In this document: positions 18,295-28,237 of the stretch, one piece after another
How the letters are laid out: every line of letters starts with the position of its first letter
Position numbering within the stretch: the stretch's first letter is position 1
Assembly (NCBI GenBank): GCA_015075545.1
Contig: JABTUC010000001.1
Span: forward strand, 1 to 64,000
Length of the DNA: 64,000 nt
Reading direction: 5' to 3'
Source of the DNA: Ideonella sp.
GTDB lineage: Bacteria > Pseudomonadota > Gammaproteobacteria > Burkholderiales > Burkholderiaceae_C
Notes under the pieces: model-generated
The model's input: only the letters and a program-made list of their open reading frames with translations
Database searches by the model: none
What the model was told of the DNA's origin: nothing
Program-made: the position numbers and the translations under genes

Positions 18295-18827
18295 GGCGGC
18301 GCGGCTCGCGGTGGCTCGCGGTCACTGCGTCGAGCCTGTTGCTGGCGTGTGCGGGCCTGACGCCGCCGCACGGCGCCGGCGATCGCCTGCTGAGCGGCCG
18401 GCTCAGCGTGCGCGTCGACTCCGATCCGCCGCGCGCGCTGAGCGCCGCGTTCGAGCTGAGCGGCGACGCCGGCACCGGCGCGCTGGTGTTGACCTCGCCG
18501 CTCGGCTCCACGCTGGCGCAGGCGCACTGGACACCCACCGAGGCGGTGCTCGAGACACCGGGCTCGAGCCGCAGTTACCCCGATCTCGACGCGTTGGCCG
18601 AGCACGCGCTGGGCGAGCGCGTGCCGCTGGCGGCGCTGTTCGACTGGCTGCGTGGCCGTCCGTGGCCAGACTCCCCCAGCCAGCGCCTGCCCGGCGATGA
18701 GCGCGGCTTCACGCAACTGGGCTGGCGCGTCACGCTGCCGCACGACGCGCAAGGGTGGGTACAGGCGCAGCGCGCCGCCGCGCCGGCGGTGACGATGCGC
18801 GCGCGGCTCGACCCGGCAACGCCATGA
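18291..18827 (+). CDS. lolB: Outer-membrane lipoprotein receptor LolB
   Basis: 178 aa. It accepts lipoproteins from LolA and inserts them into the outer membrane. The N-terminus is a lipoprotein signal (SSLLLAC, lipid-attachment Cys20). RLLSGRLSVRVD.., AFELSGDAGTGALVLTSPLG and the WLRGRPWP segment match LolB. The start is GTG inside the upstream stop (GTGA), and the stop overlaps the ispE start (ATGA). The linkage lolB-ispE-tRNA-Gln-prs is conserved in beta- and gammaproteobacteria. Confidence 0.9.
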   Translation: MRRRGSRWLAVTASSLLLACAGLTPPHGAGDRLLSGRLSVRVDSDPPRALSAAFELSGDAGTGALVLTSPLGSTLAQAHWTPTEAVLETPGSSRSYPDLDALAEHALGERVPLAALFDWLRGRPWPDSPSQRLPGDERGFTQLGWRVTLPHDAQGWVQAQRAAAPAVTMRARLDPATP

Positions 18828-19699
18828 AGGCGCTGTACGACCTTGCCGCACCGGCGAAGGTGAATCTCTTTCTGCACGTCGTCGGCAGGCGCGCCGACGG
18901 CTACCACCTGCTGCAGTCGGTGTTCGTGCTGATCGACTGGGCCGACACCCTGCACTTCGAGAGGCGCGACGACGCAGCCCTGCACCGGCACGATCTGTCG
19001 ACGCCGCTGCCGGCCGACGACCTGTGCCTGCGCGCGGCGCGCGCGCTGCAGCACGCGAGCAACTGCCCGCTCGGCGCCGACATCCACATCGACAAGCGCG
19101 TGCCGGCGGGAGCCGGGCTCGGTGGCGGCAGTTCCGACGCCGCCACCACCTTGCTGGCGCTGAACCGGCTGTGGGGCCTGCATTGGCCGCTCGAACGCCT
19201 GGCGGCGCTCGCGCTCACGCTCGGCGCCGACGTGCCGTTCTTCGTGCACGGCCGCAACGCCTTCGTGCAGGGCGTCGGCGAGCAGATCACGCCGATCGAT
19301 CTGCCGGCGCTGTGGCTGGCGGTGGTCAAGCCCGCGGCGTCGCTCGCCACCGCGGCCGTCTTCGCCAGCCCCGACCTCGAGCGCTCGACCCCCGCTGTTA
19401 TACTGCGCGACTTTCTTGCAGACACCCAGCTGAGCGACTGCGCCGCCGAGGGATTCGGGCGCAACGACCTGCAGCCGGTTGCGCAGCGCGAATGCCCCGA
19501 GGTCGGCCAGGCGGTCCGATGGTTGCAGCAGCGTTTCGGCAACGGCCGCATGTCGGGTTCGGGCAGCGCGGTGTTCGCGAGAGCCGGCACCGGCGATCGG
19601 CCGCAGGCGCACTGGGCTCCGCAGGAGCTTGCGCCGCAATGGGTCGGACGCATGTGCCGCAGCTTGGCGGTGCATCCGTTGCTGCACTGGCCGGGCTGA
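18824..19699 (+). CDS. ispE: 4-diphosphocytidyl-2-C-methyl-D-erythritol kinase IspE
   Basis: 291 aa GHMP kinase of the MEP isoprenoid pathway. N-terminal PAKVNLFLHVVGRRADGYH is diagnostic; the ATP-binding loop PAGAGLGGGSSDAA spans about 94-107; the C-terminal motif GRMSGSGSAVFA is intact. The ATG overlaps the lolB stop. Confidence 0.97.
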   Translation: MKALYDLAAPAKVNLFLHVVGRRADGYHLLQSVFVLIDWADTLHFERRDDAALHRHDLSTPLPADDLCLRAARALQHASNCPLGADIHIDKRVPAGAGLGGGSSDAATTLLALNRLWGLHWPLERLAALALTLGADVPFFVHGRNAFVQGVGEQITPIDLPALWLAVVKPAASLATAAVFASPDLERSTPAVILRDFLADTQLSDCAAEGFGRNDLQPVAQRECPEVGQAVRWLQQRFGNGRMSGSGSAVFARAGTGDRPQAHWAPQELAPQWVGRMCRSLAVHPLLHWPG

Positions 19700-19712
19700 A
19701 GAGGCTTGCTCT

Positions 19713-19737
19713 GGGCTGCGGCGTCGAGCCGCGGCCC
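19713..19737 (+). terminator. Hairpin between ispE and tRNA-Gln
   Basis: Ten-pair stem GGGCTGCGGC / GCCGCGGCCC (one U-G pair) around a 5 nt loop, 13 bp after the ispE stop and just before the tRNA. There is no T-tract, so it may be a processing site or weak terminator. Confidence 0.35.
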
Positions 19738-19741
19738 GTGT

Positions 19742-19818
19742 AGGGGAGTCGCCAAGTTGGTTAAGGCATCGGATTTTGATTCCGACATTCGAGGGTTCGA
19801 ATCCTTCCTCCCCTGCCA
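19742..19818 (+). tRNA. tRNA-Gln (anticodon TTG)
   Basis: 77 nt cloverleaf with encoded CCA: acceptor AGGGGAG/CTCCCCT, anticodon stem TCGGA/TCCGA with loop TTTTGAT (anticodon TTG), T arm GAGGG TTCGAAT CCTTC. It lies 28 bp before prs, the usual position in Burkholderiales. Confidence 0.97.
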
Positions 19819-19845
19819 AACCCCTCGCTGATCCACCCACGCGCC

Positions 19846-20808
19846 GTGCTGTTCAACACCGTGCTCTTCACCGGCAACGCCAACCCGGCGCTGTCGCGCG
19901 AGATCGCGCAGACGCTCGGCGTCGAACTCGGCAAGGCCAAGGTCGCGCGTTTCTCCGACGGCGAGGTCGACGTCGAGATCCGGCAGAACGTGCGCGCGCG
20001 CGACGTGTTCGTGGTGCAGCCGACCTGCGCGCCGACCAACGAGCACCTGATGGAGTTGCTGGTGATGGTCGACGCGTTCAAGCGCGCCAGCGCGCGCCGC
20101 ATCACCGCCGTGATCCCGTATTTCGGCTACGCGCGCCAGGATCGCCGGCCGCGCTCGACGCGGGTGCCGATCAGCGCCAAGGTGGTGGCCAACCTGCTCG
20201 AGACGGTGGGCGTCGAGCGCGTGCTGACGATGGACTTGCACGCCGACCAGATCCAGGGCTTCTTCGACATCCCGGTCGACAACATCTACGCCTCGCCGGT
20301 GCTGCTGTCCGACGTGAAGAGCAAGGCCTACCCCAACCTGGTGGTGGTCTCGCCCGACGTCGGTGGCGTGGTGCGCGCGCGCGCGCTGGCCAAGCAGCTC
20401 GGCACCGACCTGGCGATCATCGACAAGCGCCGCCCGACGGCCAACGTGTCGGAGGTGATGCACGTGATCGGCGACATCGAGGGCCGCCACTGCGTGATCA
20501 TGGACGACATGATCGACACCGCCGGCACCCTGGTGAAGGCCGCCGAGGTGCTGAAGGAGCGCGGCGCCAAGCGCGTCTATGCGTATTGCACGCATCCGGT
20601 GTTCTCGGGCCCGGCGATCGAGCGCATCGCGGCCAGCCAGCTCGACGAGGTGGTGATCACCAACACCATCGCGCTGGGCGAGGCGGCCAAGGGCAGCAAG
20701 AAGATCCGGCAGTTGTCGGTGGCGTTCCTGTTCGCCGAGACGATCCGGCGCATCTCCGACGGCGAATCGGTGACCTCGTTGTTCGCGGAGCAGAACAGCA
20801 ATTTTTAG
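19846..20808 (+). CDS. prs: Ribose-phosphate pyrophosphokinase
   Basis: 320 aa. It makes PRPP from ribose-5-phosphate and ATP for purines, pyrimidines, histidine and NAD. Motifs: [23 protein letters not shown], the PRPP loop region [12 protein letters not shown] (about 224-235) and DKRRP. It begins with GTG 28 bp after tRNA-Gln with no clear ribosome-binding site; homologues vary in their N-terminal residues, so a slightly different start cannot be excluded. Confidence 0.97.
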   Translation: MLFNTVLFTGNANPALSREIAQTLGVELGKAKVARFSDGEVDVEIRQNVRARDVFVVQPTCAPTNEHLMELLVMVDAFKRASARRITAVIPYFGYARQDRRPRSTRVPISAKVVANLLETVGVERVLTMDLHADQIQGFFDIPVDNIYASPVLLSDVKSKAYPNLVVVSPDVGGVVRARALAKQLGTDLAIIDKRRPTANVSEVMHVIGDIEGRHCVIMDDMIDTAGTLVKAAEVLKERGAKRVYAYCTHPVFSGPAIERIAASQLDEVVITNTIALGEAAKGSKKIRQLSVAFLFAETIRRISDGESVTSLFAEQNSNF

Positions 20809-20818
20809 AGGAAGAAGC

Positions 20819-20867
20819 GGGTTCGCTGCGCGAACCCTTTCAGGTTGGGACTCCACCGGAGTCCTTT
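20819..20867 (+). promoter_or_regulatory. Tandem hairpins in the prs-rplY spacer
   Basis: Two hairpins, each followed by TTT: GGGTTCG-CTGCG-CGAACCC (20819-20837) and GGACTCC-ACC-GGAGTCC (20848-20864). They lie 10 bp after prs and about 45 bp before rplY. They could be weak terminators that lower read-through or a structured leader for L25 control. Confidence 0.5.
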
Positions 20868-20912
20868 GACGGGTCGCCTGGTCGCGGGCGCTCAACTCAC
20901 TTGGAGTGAAAC

Positions 20913-21647
20913 ATGAAGTTCGTCGCTTTCGAGCGCGCACAGCAGGGGACCGGAGCGAGCCGCCGCCTGCGCAACGCCGGCAAGGTGCCCGGCATCGTCT
21001 ACGGCGCCGGCCAGCCGCGCACCATCGAGGTCGACCACAACGCGCTGTTCCACGCGCTGAAGAAGGAGGCCTTCCACTCGTCGGTGCTCGAGATGGAGCT
21101 CGGCGGGCAGACGCAGAAGGTGCTGCTGCGCGATTTTCAGATGCATCCCTGGAAGCAGCAGGTGCTGCACATCGACTTCCAGCGCGTCGACGCCAACACG
21201 CGGGTGCGCATCAAGGTGCCGCTGCACTACAGCGGCGAAGAGAACTCGCCGGCGGTCAAGACCGACAAGTGCCTGATCAGCCACGTCGCGCACGACGTCG
21301 AAGTCGAATGCCTGGCCACCCAGCTGCCGGAGTTCATCGGCGTCGATCTGAGCGGCCTGGTGAAGGGCCAGTCGCTGCACGTGTCCGACATCGTGCCGCC
21401 GGCCGGCGTGCGCATCGTGCGCCACGGCACGCTCAACCCGGTGATCGTGGCGGTCACGCTGCCGAAGGCCGAGGAAGAGGAAGTCGCCGAGGCCGCCGCC
21501 GAAGCGGCGGCCGGTGCGGCAGCAGCGCCCGCGGCCTCCGCGCCCGCGGCAGCAGCGCCCGCCGCGACTGCGGCGGCCGCACCGGCAGCAGCGCCGGCCA
21601 AGGCCAAGGCTGCCGCACCCGCCAAGGACGACAAGAAGAAGAAGTGA
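20913..21647 (+). CDS. rplY: 50S ribosomal protein bL25 (CTC form)
   Basis: 244 aa. bL25 binds 5S rRNA; this is the long CTC/TL5 type with an N-terminal L25 domain (about 1-95, [14 protein letters not shown]) and a C-terminal beta domain (about 96-190, [19 protein letters not shown]). An Ala-rich low-complexity tail of about 50 residues ends in DDKKKK. A good ribosome-binding site (TTGGAG) precedes the ATG. It is followed by a strong terminator hairpin. Confidence 0.96.
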   Translation: MKFVAFERAQQGTGASRRLRNAGKVPGIVYGAGQPRTIEVDHNALFHALKKEAFHSSVLEMELGGQTQKVLLRDFQMHPWKQQVLHIDFQRVDANTRVRIKVPLHYSGEENSPAVKTDKCLISHVAHDVEVECLATQLPEFIGVDLSGLVKGQSLHVSDIVPPAGVRIVRHGTLNPVIVAVTLPKAEEEEVAEAAAEAAAGAAAAPAASAPAAAAPAATAAAAPAAAPAKAKAAAPAKDDKKKK

Positions 21648-21679
21648 TGTCGCGCGCGACGACGCGCGCATCCCCCGAC

Positions 21680-21703
21680 AGCGGCCCCCCAACGGGGGCC
21701 GCT
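21680..21703 (+). terminator. Rho-independent-type terminator after rplY
   Basis: Perfect 10 bp stem AGCGGCCCCC / GGGGGCCGCT with a 4 nt loop, 32 bp after the rplY stop, followed by TCGCTT. Strong GC stem, weak T-tract as is common in GC-rich genomes. Confidence 0.7.
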
Positions 21704-21721
21704 TCGCTTGGCGACGGCCTC

Positions 21722-21727
21722 GATAAT
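21722..21727 (+). promoter_or_regulatory. Putative -10 box of pth (leaderless)
   Basis: GATAAT ends 7 nt before the pth ATG, directly downstream of the rplY terminator; no Shine-Dalgarno lies between. Confidence 0.42.
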
Positions 21728-21734
21728 CGCCGCC

Positions 21735-22334
21735 ATGATTCGATTGATCGTCGGCCTCGGCAACCCGGGCACCGAGTACGAGCAGACCCGCCACAACGTC
21801 GGCTTCCGCTGGCTCGATCGCGCGGCGCGCCAGCTCGGCGTCACGCTGAAGAGCGAGCGCAGCTACCACGGGCTGGTGGCGCGCGTGAACCGTGGCGCGG
21901 CGCCGCTGTACCTGCTGCAGCCGCAGACCTACATGAATCTGTCGGGCAAGGCGGTTGCCGCGCTGGCGCGGTTCTTCAAGATCGCGCCGCAGGAGATGCT
22001 GGTGGTGCACGACGAGATCGACTTGGCCGCAGGCCAGGTCAAGCTCAAGCTCGGCGGCGGCGTGGCCGGCCACAATGGGCTCAAGGACATCCAGGCGCAG
22101 CTCGGCAGCGCCGACTTCTGGCGGCTGCGCATCGGCGTGGGCCACCCCGGCAACCGCGACGAGGTGGCCGACTGGGTGCTGTGCAGGCCGTCGCCCGAGC
22201 AGCGCGAAGCGATCGATGCGTGCGTCGAGCGTTCGCTCGGCGCCTTGGAGTTGCTGATCGACGGACCGATGGAGCGCGCGATGATGAAGATCCATGCCAA
22301 GCCGAAGGCCGCGCCCGCGGCGCCTGCGCCATGA
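21735..22334 (+). CDS. pth: Peptidyl-tRNA hydrolase
   Basis: 199 aa. It releases tRNA from drop-off peptidyl-tRNA. [18 protein letters not shown](V)GF contains the catalytic His; [18 protein letters not shown] and [13 protein letters not shown] are all conserved. A Pro/Ala tail ends the protein. The ATG at 21735 gives the canonical [12 protein letters not shown] start; an upstream in-frame ATG adds 9 residues and is unlikely. Its stop overlaps the next gene. Confidence 0.97.
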   Translation: MIRLIVGLGNPGTEYEQTRHNVGFRWLDRAARQLGVTLKSERSYHGLVARVNRGAAPLYLLQPQTYMNLSGKAVAALARFFKIAPQEMLVVHDEIDLAAGQVKLKLGGGVAGHNGLKDIQAQLGSADFWRLRIGVGHPGNRDEVADWVLCRPSPEQREAIDACVERSLGALELLIDGPMERAMMKIHAKPKAAPAAPAP

Positions 22335-22699
22335 ACGCGGCGGTTGTCTTGGCCGCGGCGCTGGCGCTGGCAGCGAGCGCGTCGCACGCGCAGGAGCGGG
22401 TCTACCGCTGCGGCGCGAGCTATTCGCAGGAGCCGTGCGCGGGCGGCATCGCGGTCGCAGTCGACGACGCGCGCAGCGAGAGCCAGCGTGCACAGGCGCT
22501 GCGAGTCGCGCAGCTCGATGCGCGGCTGGGTGCCGCGCTGGCCCGCGAGCGCCTGCAGGCGGAGCAGCGCGCCGCGCGCCAGGGCCCGATCCTGCTCGCC
22601 GACCCGCGGCGCACGGCCGGCGCGCGGGCGCTGCGCGGCCCCGAGAAGCGCGGCAAACCCGAGCGGATCACGTTGTACCGCGCGCCGGCCGACCGGTAG
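22331..22699 (+). CDS. Small exported protein, DUF4124-like
   Basis: 122 aa. An N-terminal signal peptide ([17 protein letters not shown]) is followed by [16 protein letters not shown], which resembles the start of DUF4124 domains with a Cys pair. An Arg/Ala-rich helical segment ([20 protein letters not shown]) and a basic tail follow. The ATG overlaps the pth stop, so it is co-translated. Probably periplasmic; no function is known. Confidence 0.72.
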   Translation: MNAAVVLAAALALAASASHAQERVYRCGASYSQEPCAGGIAVAVDDARSESQRAQALRVAQLDARLGAALARERLQAEQRAARQGPILLADPRRTAGARALRGPEKRGKPERITLYRAPADR

Positions 22700-22773
22700 C
22701 GGCTCGCCGTGCTGCCCGCGCAGTGGCGGCGAGGCACCCGGCCACCCCGCTTGGTGCGGGCCCGGCGCGGCCC

Positions 22774-23539
<766 letters not shown>

Positions 23540-23571
23540 GGCTGAACACCTTCTGAACGGGCCCGGCCAGT

Positions 23572-24161
23572 TTAGCCGCTGCTGTTGCGCCGCAGCAGGT
23601 GAAAGCACACCGCGCCGGCGCGGTCATGCCGCCAGAGTGCGAACCCCGGTGGCAAGCTTCCCGGCGGCTCGTGCGACTCGGCATAGATGAAGCCGTCGCC
23701 CACCACCAAGTGAGCAGCGGCTTCGATTGCCGATTCGAGCAGCCGCGGCTCGTCGAACGGCGGATCGAGCGCAACGAGATCGAAGCGCGGGCTTGCCGAG
23801 CGCATCCAGGCGAGCGCGTCGGCGCGCTCGATCGACACCGCGGTGGCCTGCAGGCGCGCCTTGGCGGCGCGCAGTGCGGCCAGCACGGTGGTATCGCGCT
23901 CGAGCATCACCACCTGCGCCGCGCCGCGCGACGCTGCCTCGAAGCCGAGCGCGCCGGTGCCGGCGAAGGCGTCGAGACAAACCCAGCCGGTGAGATCCTG
24001 CCCGAGCCAGTTGAACAGCGTCTCGCGCACCCGCTGCGGGGTCGGCCGCAGGCCCGGACGGTTGGGCACCGGCAGCGTGCTGCGCTTCCAGCGGCCGCCG
24101 ACGATGCGCACTTGGCGCGGCAGCGCGCCTGCCCGGCCGGCCGGAGCGCGTGACGCGCCGC

Positions 24162-24165
<4 letters not shown>
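23572..24165 (-). CDS. rsmD: 16S rRNA (guanine966-N2)-methyltransferase RsmD
   Basis: 197 aa. It methylates G966 in 30S subunits. The N-terminal [10 protein letters not shown] and [16 protein letters not shown] are family signatures, [13 protein letters not shown] is the SAM site and DPPF the catalytic motif. The start is a GTG overlapping the hisF stop by 4 bp (GTGA), so rsmD is attached to the his operon where hisI would be expected. rsmD-coaD-ferredoxin is the usual order for these three. Confidence 0.93.
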
Positions 24166-24938
<773 letters not shown>

Positions 24939-24963
24939 CGCGCGGCAGCCCCGGCGGTGGCGG

Positions 24964-25710
24964 TCAGCCCTCGCCGTTGAGCTCGTCGGCGCGCTTCTGC
25001 GCGGCGGCGAAGTCGAGCGCGCCGCTGTAGATGGCGCGACCGCAGATCACGCCGCGGATGCCCTCGTCCTCGCGCGCGCACAGCGCTTCGATGTCGGCCA
25101 TGCCGCTCAGGCCGCCGGAGGCGAAGACGGGAATCGTCAGCGCCTGCGCCAGCTTGACGGTGGCCTCGACGTTGATGCCGGTGAGCATGCCGTCGCGGCC
25201 GATGTCGGTGTAGATCACCGCGTCGACGCCGTAGTCCTCGAACTTCTTCGCCAGGTCGATCACCTCGTGGCCGGTGAGCTTGCTCCAGCCGTCGGTGGCG
25301 ACCTTGCCGTCCTTGGCATCGAGACCGACGATCACGTGGCCACCGAAGGCGCTGCAGGCGTCTTTCATGAAGCCCGGGTTCTTGACCGCCGCGGTGCCGA
25401 TGATCACGTAGGCGAGGCCGTCATCGAGAAAGCGCTCGATGGTGTCGAGGTCGCGCAGCCCCCCGCCGAGCTGCACCGGGATGCGATCGCCGACCTCGCG
25501 CACGACGGCCTTGACCGCCGCCTCGTTGACCGGCCTGCCGGCGAACGCGCCGTTCAGGTCTACCAGGTGCAGCCGTCGCGCGCCGGCGTCGAGCCAGCGC
25601 CGCGCCATGGCCGCCGGGCTGTCGCCAAAATGGGTGACGGCCTTCATGTTGCCTTGTTCCAGACGGACGCACTTGCCGTCTTTCAGGTCGATCGCCGGAA
25701 TCAGCAGCAT
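24964..25710 (-). CDS. hisA: Phosphoribosylformimino-AICAR-P isomerase HisA
   Basis: 248 aa (beta/alpha)8 isomerase producing PRFAR. Catalytic Asp in [14 protein letters not shown] and Asp in [25 protein letters not shown] is conserved. It is separated from hisH by 98 bp in which nothing is recognised. Confidence 0.98.
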   Translation of the reverse strand: MLLIPAIDLKDGKCVRLEQGNMKAVTHFGDSPAAMARRWLDAGARRLHLVDLNGAFAGRPVNEAAVKAVVREVGDRIPVQLGGGLRDLDTIERFLDDGLAYVIIGTAAVKNPGFMKDACSAFGGHVIVGLDAKDGKVATDGWSKLTGHEVIDLAKKFEDYGVDAVIYTDIGRDGMLTGINVEATVKLAQALTIPVFASGGLSGMADIEALCAREDEGIRGVICGRAIYSGALDFAAAQKRADELNGEG

Positions 25711-25808
25711 GGCCGGGTGTCGAGCGGATGCGCGCTCTCGCGTCGTGGGGGTGGTTCGTCTTGCCGGTGCCGGACCTTACAGCGGCGGTGCGATCGACCG
25801 CGAAGGCC

Positions 25809-26459
25809 TCAGGGCTTCCAGGCAAGGAAGTTCCGGTAGAGGGTCAGACCGTGGGTGGCGCTCTTCTCTGGGTGGAACTGCGTGGCGAAAATGTTATCCC
25901 GCGCCACGGCACAGGTAAAGCTGCCGCCGTAGTCGGCGGACGCCGCGCTGTGGCATTCGTCCGACGGTTTCGCGTAATAGCTGTGCAGAAAGTAGAACCA
26001 GGCGGCGTCGGGCACGTCGCGCCACATCGGGTGCGAGCGATCGCGCTGCAGCACCTGGTTCCAGCCCATCTGCGGCAGCTTGTATCGGCTGCCGTCGCCT
26101 TGCAGCCGCCCTTCGAGCCGGAAGCGCAGCACCCGCCCGGGGATCAGCCCGAGCCCCGCCGTGTCCTGCTCCTCGCTGTGGTCGAGCAGCATCTGCATGC
26201 CCACGCAAACGCCGAGCAGCGGCCTGCTGGCGGCGGCTTGCAGCACCGCCTCGCGCAGCCCGCCGCGCTGCAGTTCGCGCATGCAGTCGCGCATCGCGCC
26301 CTGCCCCGGCAGCACCACCCGCTCGGCGGCCAGCACCCGGTCGGGGTCGGCGCTCAGCACCACCTCGAAGTCGCTGCCGCTCGCGGCATGCCGCAGCGCC
26401 TGCGTCACCGAGCGCAGGTTGCCCATGCCGTGGTCGACGACCGCCACGATGCGTGCCAT
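25809..26459 (-). CDS. hisH: Imidazole glycerol phosphate synthase glutaminase subunit HisH
   Basis: 216 aa class I glutamine amidotransferase feeding ammonia to HisF. Nucleophile Cys in [11 protein letters not shown], and the His/Glu of the triad in TQFHPEKS. The N-terminus [12 protein letters not shown] and [11 protein letters not shown] are as in the family. Confidence 0.97.
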   Translation of the reverse strand: MARIVAVVDHGMGNLRSVTQALRHAASGSDFEVVLSADPDRVLAAERVVLPGQGAMRDCMRELQRGGLREAVLQAAASRPLLGVCVGMQMLLDHSEEQDTAGLGLIPGRVLRFRLEGRLQGDGSRYKLPQMGWNQVLQRDRSHPMWRDVPDAAWFYFLHSYYAKPSDECHSAASADYGGSFTCAVARDNIFATQFHPEKSATHGLTLYRNFLAWKP

Positions 26460-26490
26460 CGCGATCCTCAGCGTCGGGCCAGACGGCGGC

Positions 26491-27141
26491 TCACAGGCTG
26501 CCCTTGGTCGACGGCACCGCGCCGGCGGCGCGCGGGTCGACCGCCAGCGCCATGCGCAGCGCGCGCGCGAACGCCTTGAACACGGTTTCGCACTGGTGGT
26601 GCGCGTTGTCGCCGTGCAGGTTGTCGATGTGCAGCGTCACCATCGCGTGGTTGGCGAAGCCCTGGAAGAACTCGTAGACGAGCTGGGTGTCGAAGCCGCC
26701 GACCATCGCGGCCTTGAACGGCACGCGCATGTGCAGCCCGGGCCGGCCGGAGAAATCGACCACCACGCGCGACAGCGCTTCGTCGAGCGGCACGTAGGCG
26801 TGGCCGTAGCGCGTGATGCCGGCCTTGTCGCCCACCGCCTGCGCCACCGCCATGCCCAGCGTGATGCCGACGTCCTCGACCAGGTGGTGGCCGTCGATGT
26901 GCAGGTCGCCGCGGGCCTGGATGTCGAGGTCGACCAGGCCGTGGCGCGCCACCTGGTCGAGCATGTGGTCGAAGAAGCCGATGCCGGTGGCCAGCCGCGC
27001 CTGGCCGCGGCCGTCGAGGGCGACGCGCACACGGATCTGCGTCTCCTTGGTGTTGCGCTCGACTTCGGCGCGGCGCGCGGCGGCGGGCTTCGCAGCGCGT
27101 GGCGCGGCGGGCTTGGCGGCGGCACGGCGGGTTGGACTCAT
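26491..27141 (-). CDS. hisB: Imidazoleglycerol-phosphate dehydratase HisB
   Basis: 216 aa monofunctional IGP dehydratase (no phosphatase domain). Mn-binding motifs [11 protein letters not shown] and [12 protein letters not shown] are intact. The first ~25 residues are an Ala/Pro/Lys-rich tail with repeats of AAKPAA, absent from most homologues (usual length about 195). The start at 27141 is one base from the hisC stop; a start nearer the conserved [11 protein letters not shown] cannot be excluded, but no in-frame ATG is there. Confidence 0.96.
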   Translation of the reverse strand: MSPTRRAAAKPAAPRAAKPAAARRAEVERNTKETQIRVRVALDGRGQARLATGIGFFDHMLDQVARHGLVDLDIQARGDLHIDGHHLVEDVGITLGMAVAQAVGDKAGITRYGHAYVPLDEALSRVVVDFSGRPGLHMRVPFKAAMVGGFDTQLVYEFFQGFANHAMVTLHIDNLHGDNAHHQCETVFKAFARALRMALAVDPRAAGAVPSTKGSL

Positions 27142-27142
27142 C

Positions 27143-28237
27143 TCACAGACTCGCTTTCAGCGCATCGATCATCAGCGCGTTCTCCTGCGGCGTGCCCACC
27201 GTGATGCGCAGGCATTGCGCCAGCAGCGGGTGCAGCGCGGAGACGTTCTTCACCAGCACGCCGCGTGCCTTCATGCCTTCGAAGGTGCGCGCGGCGTCGC
27301 TCACGCGCAGCAGGATCATGTTGGCCTCGCTCGGAAAGGCGCGCACGCCGGGCAGCGAACGCAGCGTCGCCTGCAGCCGCTGCCGCTCGTCGCGGATCAT
27401 CGCGGCCTGGCGCGCGTACTCGTCGGCATGCTCGAGCGCGAACAGCGTCGCCTCGGCATTCAGCACGCTCACGTTGTACGGCGCTCGCACCTTGTCGACC
27501 TCGTCGATCAGCGCGGCCTTGCCGCACAGGTAGCCCAGCCGCACGCCGGCCAGCCCGAACTTGCTCAGCGTGCGCATCACCAGCACGTGGTCGTGCGCGG
27601 GCATGCGCGGCAGCCAGCTGCGCGACGAGAACGGCTGGTAGGCCTCGTCGAACACCACCAGCCCGTGCTGCGCGCCGACTGCCGCGACGATGGCGTCGAT
27701 CACCGCGTCGTCCCACAGGTTGGCCGTGGGGTTGTTGGGGTAGGCGATGTAGGTCAGCGCGGGCCGCTCGCGCTCGATCGCCGCCAGCATGGCAGCGGCG
27801 TCGAGCTCGAACTCGCTCGTCAGCGGCACGCCGACGAAGCGCAGGCCGCGCAGCTTGGCCGACAGCCGGTACAGCACGAAGCCGGGCTCCGGCGCGAGGA
27901 TCGAAGCGCCCGGCACGTTGCACGCCACCGACAGCAGATCGATCAGCTCGTCGGAGCCGTTGCCGAGCATCAGCTTGCAGCCCGCGGGCAGCTCGACGAA
28001 GCGCGCCAGCGCGGCAGCGACGTCGGCCGCGCACTGCCCGGGGTAGCGGTTGATCGCCACCCGCCCCAGCCTCGCCCCCAGCGCGCGCTGCAGCGGCTCG
28101 GGCAGACGAAATGGGTTCTCCATCGCGTCGAGCTTGACCAGCCCCGCGCTCGGCTGGATCGCGTAGCCGTGGGTCGACTGCACGTCCTGGCGGATGACGC
28201 GCGCCAGGCGCTGCGCAAGCGGGGTCGGTTCAGCCAT
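27143..28237 (-). CDS. hisC: Histidinol-phosphate aminotransferase HisC
   Basis: 364 aa fold-type I PLP enzyme. The PLP Lys is in [14 protein letters not shown]; also present are [19 protein letters not shown] (phosphate binding), [10 protein letters not shown] and the Asp/Tyr pair in [10 protein letters not shown]. It starts inside the 3' end of hisD-GNAT (8 bp overlap). Confidence 0.97.
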   Translation of the reverse strand: MAEPTPLAQRLARVIRQDVQSTHGYAIQPSAGLVKLDAMENPFRLPEPLQRALGARLGRVAINRYPGQCAADVAAALARFVELPAGCKLMLGNGSDELIDLLSVACNVPGASILAPEPGFVLYRLSAKLRGLRFVGVPLTSEFELDAAAMLAAIERERPALTYIAYPNNPTANLWDDAVIDAIVAAVGAQHGLVVFDEAYQPFSSRSWLPRMPAHDHVLVMRTLSKFGLAGVRLGYLCGKAALIDEVDKVRAPYNVSVLNAEATLFALEHADEYARQAAMIRDERQRLQATLRSLPGVRAFPSEANMILLRVSDAARTFEGMKARGVLVKNVSALHPLLAQCLRITVGTPQENALMIDALKASL

